Source: a virus. From it: DNA of 28,526 nucleotides. This document shows, piece by piece, positions 22,988 through 28,526 of this stretch (position 1 is its first letter; every line of letters begins with the position of its first letter). The stretch is taken from IMG/VR virus record IMGVR_UViG_3300009507_000087, positions 1 through 28,526 of that record. The stretch is one strand, 5' to 3'. The notes beneath the pieces were generated by a model that was not told the DNA's origin, searched no databases, and worked only from the letters and a program-made list of their open reading frames with translations. The position numbers and the translations under genes are program-made.

Positions 22988-24880
22988 ATGGCAGATACAT
23001 CATTGTTCGGAAGACTTCAGAGACTATTTTCTAACGACGTAGTTATTAGAAACGTTGGTGGAACGCAGTTAAAAGTAGCGGACACACAATCAATACAGAC
23101 TACAGGTAAAGTTAAGACTAATTCTTTAATGGATAGGTTTACTAGACTGTACACGTATAATAAAGCTAACATCTTTAATCCTAACCTAAACTACCAGACA
23201 CTTAGGATTCAGTTATATTCTGACTATGAAGCAATGGATACAGATCCTATCATAGCATCAGCACTTGACGTAATTGCAGATGAAGCTTCAGTAAAAAATG
23301 ATCAAAACGAAGTTTTAGCAATTAAATCTTCAGATGAAAATATACAGAGAGTTCTTTATAATCTATTCTATGACGTATTAAACATAGAATTTAACTTATG
23401 GTCTTGGACTAGACAGATGTGTAAGTATGGAGACTTTTTCTTGAAGTTAGAGATAGCAGAGAAGTTTGGAGTATATAACGTACTTCCTTATACTGTTTAT
23501 CATATTGCTCGTTTAGAAGGACATGATGAAGAGAATCCTAATAAAGTAGAATTCGAATTAGATCCTGACGGAATAGCAGCATCTACAGATACTAACTACT
23601 TACCTAATAGTAAGCAGTCAAGTAGAATAAAAATAGATAATTACGAAATGGCTCACTTCAGATTAATATCTGATGTACATTACTTACCTTACGGTAGATC
23701 TTATTTAGAGCCAGCAAGAAAGATATTTAAACAAACTACATTAATGGAAGATGCGATGTTAATTCATCGTATAATGAGAGCACCTGAGAAGAGAATGTTC
23801 TATATTAACGTAGGTTCAATTCCTCCTAATGAAGTAGAGCAGTTTATGCAGACTACTATTAACAGTATGAAGAAGACTCCTTATGTTGATCCTAATACAG
23901 GACAATATAACTTGAAGTTTAACATGCAGAATATGATGGAAGATTTCTATCTACCAGTCAGAGGAGGAGATACTTCAACAAGAATAGAGACAACTAAAGG
24001 CTTAGAATATGATGGTACTACTGACGTACAATACTTACAGGCTAAGTTATTTGCTGCATTAAAGATACCTAAAGCTTACTTTGGTTACGAAGGTGACTTA
24101 AGCGGTAAAGCTACTTTAGCGGCAGAAGATATACGATTTGCAAGAACAGTAGAAAGAATCCAAAAGATAATGGAGTCTGAATTAACTAAGATTGCATTAG
24201 TACATTTATACACACAAGGTTTTCAAGGAGAGAGTTTAACTAATTTTGAAATTAAACTAACTACACCATCAATCATCTTTGAACAAGAAAAAGTAGCACT
24301 ACTTAAAGAGAAAGTAGACTTAGCTGCTCAAATGCAAGATTCTAAATTATTCTCATCAGATTATATCTATGAAAATATATTTGATCTATCTGAAGACTCT
24401 TATATGGAAATGAGAGACTTAATGATTGAAGATGAGAAACGTAGATTTAGAAGAGCACAAATTGAAGGTGAAGGGAACGATCCAGCTAGCTCAGGTATGA
24501 CTTATGGTACACCACATGATTTAGCATCTATGTACGGTAGAAGATCAACATCTACTCCTAAAGGAGGTAGCGCTAATGAAGTTCCAAAAGGCTACGATGA
24601 AACTCCTGATTGGGGACAGCCTGGACCAGAAGGTGGTAGACCTACAGAAAAAGCATCCGTATATGGAACAAATGATGCCTTAGGAGGAAGAGATCCTCTA
24701 GGACAGCATGGCATGAAGGGTGGATTCCCCAGCGATGCAGATAACGTAAATGAAACGAAAGCCAAATCAATATTACATCGTCAACTTAGTGACTTAAAAC
24801 AGATTGTCTTTAAAAAAGACAGTGATAAAGACACTTCTAGTCTACTAAGTGAAGAGAACATTAAAGATTTAGGTAAGTAG
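22988..24880 (+). CDS. 20: Portal vertex protein, T4 gp20-like
   Basis: A 630-aa portal. T4-type landmarks are clear: NPNLNYQTLRIQLYSDYEAMDTDPIIASALDVIADEAS near the N-terminus, LWSWTRQMCKYGDFFLKLEI, PYGRSYLEPARKIFKQTTLMEDAMLIHRIMRAPEKRMFYINVG (the long helical stem region), then KLFAALKIPKAYFGYEG and DIRFARTVERIQKIMESEL. It forms the dodecameric ring at the head vertex through which DNA enters and leaves. It nucleates scaffold assembly. The ~100 C-terminal residues after RRFRRAQIEGEG are Gly/Pro-rich and probably disordered, making the protein longer than T4 gp20 (524 aa). It follows terL directly; the tail sheath and tube genes that separate 17 and 20 in T4 are missing from this place. Confidence 0.96.
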   Translation: MADTSLFGRLQRLFSNDVVIRNVGGTQLKVADTQSIQTTGKVKTNSLMDRFTRLYTYNKANIFNPNLNYQTLRIQLYSDYEAMDTDPIIASALDVIADEASVKNDQNEVLAIKSSDENIQRVLYNLFYDVLNIEFNLWSWTRQMCKYGDFFLKLEIAEKFGVYNVLPYTVYHIARLEGHDEENPNKVEFELDPDGIAASTDTNYLPNSKQSSRIKIDNYEMAHFRLISDVHYLPYGRSYLEPARKIFKQTTLMEDAMLIHRIMRAPEKRMFYINVGSIPPNEVEQFMQTTINSMKKTPYVDPNTGQYNLKFNMQNMMEDFYLPVRGGDTSTRIETTKGLEYDGTTDVQYLQAKLFAALKIPKAYFGYEGDLSGKATLAAEDIRFARTVERIQKIMESELTKIALVHLYTQGFQGESLTNFEIKLTTPSIIFEQEKVALLKEKVDLAAQMQDSKLFSSDYIYENIFDLSEDSYMEMRDLMIEDEKRRFRRAQIEGEGNDPASSGMTYGTPHDLASMYGRRSTSTPKGGSANEVPKGYDETPDWGQPGPEGGRPTEKASVYGTNDALGGRDPLGQHGMKGGFPSDADNVNETKAKSILHRQLSDLKQIVFKKDSDKDTSSLLSEENIKDLGK

Positions 24881-24884
24881 TGCA

Positions 24885-24892
24885 TATTTATA
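24885..24892 (+). promoter_or_regulatory. Extended TATTTATA element, candidate late promoter
   Basis: CATATTTATAATAGTAAACGTGTATAATG occupies the 28-nt gap after the portal gene and runs into the ATG at 24909. ATAGTAAAC and TATAAT after the octamer repeat the layout of the 13717 copy with shorter spacing. Confidence 0.5.
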
Positions 24893-24908
24893 ATAGTAAA
24901 CGTGTATA

Positions 24909-25763
24909 ATGAAAATAAAGCATTCCAAGTATAAAAATACTGGGCTAATATTCGAATTATTAGTCAAGCAGATTGCCGCTGATACTCTTAGTAATAAGAA
25001 TTCACCGGCTGTAAGCATTATACGAGAGTATTTCGCGAATAGATCTACATTAGCCAAAGAATATAAGATGTATAGTCTTGTAATCAAAGCAAATGGAGTA
25101 GCACAAAGAAAAGCAGAAGCTATTCTTTCTACAATAACTGAAGTATCTAGAAAACTAGATCAAAAGCTACTTAAATCACAAAAATATAAACTTATCTCTG
25201 AGATTAAGAAACATTATAACTTAGAGGAGTTTTTCAGCATATCGGTAAGAGACTATAAAGCTCTTGCTGCACTATATTGTCTACTAGAAGCACAGAATAA
25301 TGCAGAAATGGTAGACCCACAATATTTAGTAGATAATAAGTTAACAATATTAGAGCACCTTACTGCGGTAAAGCAAAACGAGGATAGCGTAAAGGATACC
25401 TTAATAGAAGAGTATTCGAAGTACGATAAGGACTTAAGATTGTTAACTTTTAAAATATTATTAGAGAAGTTTAACGATAACTACAAGAACCTACTACCAG
25501 AACAAAAGTACATACTTAAAGAATTTATTACCTCAGTTAACTCAAAAGCACGTTTACGAAACATTGTTAATGAGGAGTTAAATAAAATATCTGAACAAGT
25601 AGGTAAATTTGCTAATAAAGTAAAAGATAAGGTAGTTAAGATTAAATTAGAAGAAGTTTCTAAAGCAATTGTTCCGTTAAAGAAGACTGATGCGATAAGT
25701 GATAGCCACTTAGTTAACTTGATGCAGTATTACGACCTAGTAAATGAACTTAAGACTCTATAA
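24909..25763 (+). CDS. Helical head-assembly-region protein, function unknown
   Basis: A 284-aa, almost wholly helical, Lys/Glu/Leu-rich protein with a conserved-looking start (MKIKHSKYKNTGLIFELLVKQIAADTL). Helical segments such as KYKLISEIKKHYNLEEFFS and RLLTFKILLEKFNDNYKNLLPEQKYILKEFI suggest coiled-coil or bundle architecture. There is no signal peptide, membrane helix or catalytic motif. I recall related proteins between portal and scaffold genes of marine T4-type phages, and the position corresponds to where T4 keeps small core genes after 20. A role in prohead core or portal assembly is therefore reasonable but inferred. The stop overlaps the next start (TAATG), so the two are co-translated. 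Confidence 0.6.
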   Translation: MKIKHSKYKNTGLIFELLVKQIAADTLSNKNSPAVSIIREYFANRSTLAKEYKMYSLVIKANGVAQRKAEAILSTITEVSRKLDQKLLKSQKYKLISEIKKHYNLEEFFSISVRDYKALAALYCLLEAQNNAEMVDPQYLVDNKLTILEHLTAVKQNEDSVKDTLIEEYSKYDKDLRLLTFKILLEKFNDNYKNLLPEQKYILKEFITSVNSKARLRNIVNEELNKISEQVGKFANKVKDKVVKIKLEEVSKAIVPLKKTDAISDSHLVNLMQYYDLVNELKTL

Positions 25764-25948
25764 TGAAGAGATCAGAAGTAGTATCATTAGTTAGAGAAGT
25801 AATGCAAGAGTTAGACGAAGCAAACGTTACTGGCGGTTCAGCTACATTTACTCCTGGACAAGGAATGAATTATGCTACTCCTTTCGCTTTTGGGAATGCA
25901 AAAAGAGCTAAAAAGACATTAAAGAAACAAGGATACAAAGAAGTATAA
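25763..25948 (+). CDS. Small prohead-core-position protein (gp67-like by position) with leader
   Basis: The 61-aa product opens MKRSEVVSLVREVMQELDEANVTGG, an amphipathic helix with V-R-E, M-Q-E and L-D-E steps, i.e. several potential gp21 cleavage sites. The second half is Gly/Ala/Thr-rich (SATFTPGQGMNYATPFAFGNAKRAKK) with a basic end. T4 gp67, a small prohead core protein, occupies the same place between portal and protease genes and is destroyed by gp21 during maturation. Sequence similarity to gp67 cannot be shown by eye. It is coupled to both neighbours (TAATG upstream, 2-nt gap downstream). A core-protein role is likely from context; precise homology is open. Confidence 0.6.
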   Translation: MKRSEVVSLVREVMQELDEANVTGGSATFTPGQGMNYATPFAFGNAKRAKKTLKKQGYKEV

Positions 25949-25950
25949 AC

Positions 25951-27873
25951 ATGACAGCAACTGAAAAATATAACTCCGTACTAGAAGGCTCAATGGCTAA
26001 AGGGGAGTTCTTACGCCAAATGAAGCAAGCGTTCCCTAACTATTTAACAGTATCTAATGGATTCGACGATTCAGTACAGATTCTAAAGAATAGAGGAATG
26101 ATTTCTGAAAATCAACTAAAAGATATCAGACACATAAAATCACCAGAAGATAATTTCTCTTTGACTAGTATTGATAGAGGAGTTAACTATGAACTGAATA
26201 AAGCTGGTATTGATTCTTCTGGAGTTGTCACAAAAGAACAGTACATTAAAGCTAGACAGCAAACTATCCTTAACTTACAAAAAGATCAAGCATTCTATTA
26301 CAACCTTATGGCTGGTGAATCAGCTAAAGTAGATAAGCATGATAAGATGAAGGAAACTAAAAGAGGAGCTAAAGACGCAGATACTTTTAATGCAATGAAG
26401 AAAGCTACTCTAAAAGAAGATATAGATCATACTTTAGATCCTTATGAAGATAAAAAAGAAATAGTAAGACAGGTAATTGATTTAGTCAAAAGAGAAAAAT
26501 CAGTACCTACTTCTATTGCTGTAGATTTTATTAAAACCCACTACGAAGACATTATTAACTTACGAGACGATCAAGCTATATTAGACGAGTTTGAAGAGTT
26601 CTTCTCAGTCAACTACGAAAGCGGTACTGACTACATGGAAGAAACAGACGCTTACGATAATGACGAGGAAACTCAAGACATGATCGATAAGATGAGAAAA
26701 GATGGTAAAGATGCAGATGACTTTGTAGACGAAGATGGTATGGATGCAGCTCAAATGGATGCTATAAAGAATTACACACCAGGAAGTATGGACGAACGTC
26801 CTCATGAATATAAGCCTGGTGATATGTTCTCTACTGACTTCGATTACGAAGGTATGCTTAAAGCAGGTCTTAAAATTAGAGTTAATACTCCAATTGAGAC
26901 TATACAAGCTATCTACGATTCTTTCGAAGATGTTAACTACCATAGAGAGAATAGTCACTTAGGTAATGTAATTGATGCTTTAGAAGCTGGTGATAGAGCA
27001 GAAGCAACAGATGCTTTAAAGAAGTATAGAAAAGAGATAAAAGAAACTCTAGCAGGTATATTCGAAGGAGCTTTTCCAATGAGAGAAAGAGACGATAGCT
27101 ATGTACCTAGAAATGGAGAAGCATTATCAGAAAGAGTAGGAAGTTTACAAGAATTTATATCCCTTATAGAAGATAGAGCTGAAAATAACGATACTACAGG
27201 AGCTGAAGAAGCAGAAGAAGTAGTTTACGCTATTGGAGACCATTATAACTTTGGAGTTGATATTCTGCATGCTGCAAACGAAGCTAAAGGAAAAGATCAT
27301 GACGGAGATGGAGACGTTGACGGAGATGATTATAAGGCTGCTAAAGATAAGGCTATTAAAAAAGCAATGGGTAAAGATGAAATGGTAAAAGAGAATCTTA
27401 AAGCCATTATATCTAAAGTATTAAAAGAAAATACTACTATAAATGAAGCTGCTACTAACCAATTAGCTAAATTCGCAGAAGATTATGCAGGCTTTGAAGG
27501 TATGAAAGGAGCAATATTAGACTTACAGAATATAGTAACAGATATTGAAGCTTATTACGACAAGACTAGAGAAAAGATACAAAAGGTATACGATACTTTA
27601 GGTGAAATAAGAAACGAAGAAGGTTTAAAAGTCGGAGGATTCTTAGCACCAGCTATAGAAACAGCATTTAGTAAAGACCTTAGACCAGTAACTAAAACTG
27701 GTTTCTTAAAAGGACTAGATACTCCTAAAGTTAGAACTATTTCTAGTGCAGAAATTGATGCAGCTAAAAAGGCGCAAGGTTTAGATGAATTCGAAACAGC
27801 ACCAGCACCAAAAAGTAATGTTTTCGCTCCATTAAGAGAGTCTTCTTACGGGAAGAACAAAAAGAAAAAATAA
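25951..27873 (+). CDS. Large prohead core/scaffold-like protein with EF-hand-type loop
   Basis: The 640-aa protein lies between the small core gene and the protease, where scaffold genes cluster. N-terminal part: FLRQMKQAFPNYLTVSNGFDDSVQILK, helical. The middle is highly acidic (FEEFFSVNYESGTDYMEETDAYDNDEETQDMIDKM). At residues 449-460 there is a calcium-loop match: D449-x-D451-x-D453-G454-D455-V456-x-x-x-D460, flanked by charged helices (NEAKGK before, YKAAKDKAIKKAMGK after). C-terminally VKENLKAIISKVLKEN is followed by coiled-coil-like helices and a basic end in four lysines. Several L/V-x-E sites could be processed by gp21. In T4 the main scaffold gp22 follows 21; here the candidate precedes it. 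It may combine scaffold and internal-head roles. Identity is inferred from context and composition. Confidence 0.6.
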   Translation: MTATEKYNSVLEGSMAKGEFLRQMKQAFPNYLTVSNGFDDSVQILKNRGMISENQLKDIRHIKSPEDNFSLTSIDRGVNYELNKAGIDSSGVVTKEQYIKARQQTILNLQKDQAFYYNLMAGESAKVDKHDKMKETKRGAKDADTFNAMKKATLKEDIDHTLDPYEDKKEIVRQVIDLVKREKSVPTSIAVDFIKTHYEDIINLRDDQAILDEFEEFFSVNYESGTDYMEETDAYDNDEETQDMIDKMRKDGKDADDFVDEDGMDAAQMDAIKNYTPGSMDERPHEYKPGDMFSTDFDYEGMLKAGLKIRVNTPIETIQAIYDSFEDVNYHRENSHLGNVIDALEAGDRAEATDALKKYRKEIKETLAGIFEGAFPMRERDDSYVPRNGEALSERVGSLQEFISLIEDRAENNDTTGAEEAEEVVYAIGDHYNFGVDILHAANEAKGKDHDGDGDVDGDDYKAAKDKAIKKAMGKDEMVKENLKAIISKVLKENTTINEAATNQLAKFAEDYAGFEGMKGAILDLQNIVTDIEAYYDKTREKIQKVYDTLGEIRNEEGLKVGGFLAPAIETAFSKDLRPVTKTGFLKGLDTPKVRTISSAEIDAAKKAQGLDEFETAPAPKSNVFAPLRESSYGKNKKKK

Positions 27874-27874
27874 T

Positions 27875-28453
27875 ATGGCACAACTATTAGTAGACGTAAC
27901 ACCGTTTAGACCGGTACTTAAGGAATCAAAAACTAAGCCGGGAGTATATGAGGTAGAAGGAGTAATGCAAAGAGCAGTTGCTAAAAATCAAAATGGACGT
28001 ACATATAGTAAGGACATTTTATTAAGAGAATCAGAAAGATACATTAAAGAGTTTGTTAAGCAAGGTAATGCTTATGGAGAACTTGATCACCCTGAGTCTC
28101 CCGTTGTCTCTCTAAAGAACGCCTCTCATATAGTAAAAGAGTTATGGTGGAAAGGAGACGACCTTATGGGACGTGTAGAGCTACTTAATACACCTTCTGG
28201 TAATATCGTAAAAGAGATTGCTAGAGCAGGACATACAATAGGTATCTCATCTAGAGGTACAGGATCAGTTCAACAAACTAACGAAGGTACTTTAGAAGTA
28301 CAAGACGATTTTGAATTAGTATGTTGGGACTTCGTATCCAATCCATCCACACACGGTGCATTTATGAACCCAGTATCTTTATCAGAAGGTAAAATTAAAG
28401 TTTCTAAATATAGCAATTTAGATATTATTATAAACGATATATTAAGAGCATAA
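27875..28453 (+). CDS. 21: Prohead maturation protease, T4 gp21-like (S77 family)
   Basis: A 192-aa serine protease of the herpes-like prohead-protease group. It starts AQLLVDVTPFRPVLKES. NQNGRTYSKDILLRE is the usual second conserved block. G-E-L-D-H72-P provides the catalytic His, and T-I-G-I-S125-S126-R-G the nucleophilic Ser region. FELVCWDFVSNPSTHGAFM is the conserved C-terminal block. In T4 this enzyme digests the core, trims capsid proteins and removes the targeting peptide of internal proteins after hydrophobic-x-Glu. Its presence gives the processing enzyme for the leaders seen across this window. Length is close to T4 gp21 (212 aa). It begins 1 nt after the preceding stop. Confidence 0.95.
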   Translation: MAQLLVDVTPFRPVLKESKTKPGVYEVEGVMQRAVAKNQNGRTYSKDILLRESERYIKEFVKQGNAYGELDHPESPVVSLKNASHIVKELWWKGDDLMGRVELLNTPSGNIVKEIARAGHTIGISSRGTGSVQQTNEGTLEVQDDFELVCWDFVSNPSTHGAFMNPVSLSEGKIKVSKYSNLDIIINDILRA

Positions 28454-28455
28454 AA

Positions 28456-28521
28456 ATGAAATGTAATTGTAAAACCTGTAACTGTGGTACTTCATGTAAT
28501 TGTACATGTTGTGACTGTTAA
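28456..28521 (+). CDS. 21-aa Cys-rich, metallothionein-like mini-ORF
   Basis: ATG at 28456 and TAA at 28519-28521, two bases after the protease stop. Nine of the 21 residues are Cys, at positions 3, 5, 8, 10, 14, 16, 18, 19 and 21. C-N-C occurs three times, with C-T-C and an adjacent C-C near the end; other residues are Lys, Asn, Thr, Gly, Ser, Asp. Dense C-x-C spacing without aromatic residues is the hallmark of metallothioneins and other metal-thiolate peptides. No Shine-Dalgarno is visible, but few genes here have one, and the position gives translational coupling to the protease. It could also be a remnant or chance frame. Function, if any, might be Zn/Cu binding in the cell or prohead. 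Confidence 0.5.
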   Translation: MKCNCKTCNCGTSCNCTCCDC

Positions 28522-28526
28522 TAATA

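Noticed and set aside
1-28526. tRNA genes, CRISPR arrays, insertion sequences, integrase or attachment sites
   Set aside because: Gaps are all shorter than about 55 bases, no cloverleaf or repeat-spacer pattern was seen, and no transposase or integrase motif is present.

Overview
The window is 28.5 kb of AT-rich, gene-dense phage DNA with every gene on the + strand. It looks like part of a T4-type contractile-tail phage (Caudoviricetes, Tevenvirinae-like). It carries a T4-type large terminase, a gp20-type portal and a gp21-type prohead protease in T4-like order. The host is probably a marine Bacteroidetes (Flavobacteriia-like) bacterium. This is inferred from few Shine-Dalgarno sequences, AT-rich leaders, a lipoprotein with an AACSS lipobox region and very A/T-biased wobble positions. 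No host gene, tRNA, CRISPR, IS element or gap over 300 bases was seen.

Layout. 1-684: end of a tail fibre with an S74 intramolecular chaperone. 703-2568: GIY-YIG-like protein, two small accessory proteins and a cupin-like protein. 2534-6468: surface-sugar cassette of a GT25-sulfotransferase fusion, a sulfotransferase-kinase-like fusion and a second GT25. 6499-7769: small tagged protein, minimal kinase-like protein and 2OG-Fe(II) oxygenase. 7814-9516: primase split by an in-frame amber codon, and a PD-(D/E)XK nuclease. 9520-13713: lipoprotein overprinted by a P-loop kinase, nucleotidyltransferase-zincin fusion, free-standing zincin, HAD phosphatase and zinc-ribbon protein. 13758-15317: membrane-anchored coiled coil, three tiny basic proteins and a hypothetical. 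15359-28521: 1240-aa acidic protein, Gly/Glu-rich protein, putative nuclease, TerL, portal, helical protein, small gp67-position protein, large core-like protein with an EF-hand loop, protease gp21, and a 21-codon Cys-rich mini-ORF.

The most interesting pattern crosses gene families. At least nine otherwise unrelated proteins begin with nearly the same short amphipathic leader: Met, a basic residue, a hydrophobic stretch, then hydrophobic-x-Glu around residues 8-12. This resembles the capsid-targeting sequence of T4 internal head proteins, which gp21 removes after hydrophobic-x-Glu, and a gp21 homologue is encoded here. On the P-loop kinase and HAD phosphatase the leader sits directly in front of a complete catalytic domain. 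I infer that the phage packages a set of enzymes and basic proteins inside its head for delivery with the DNA.

Other points worth attention are the metallothionein-like mini-ORF, the amber-split primase, a 239-bp dual-coding overlap with a sharp wobble-base shift, and a TATTTATA element in most of the few intergenic gaps. All function calls come from reading motifs by eye; no database search was possible.
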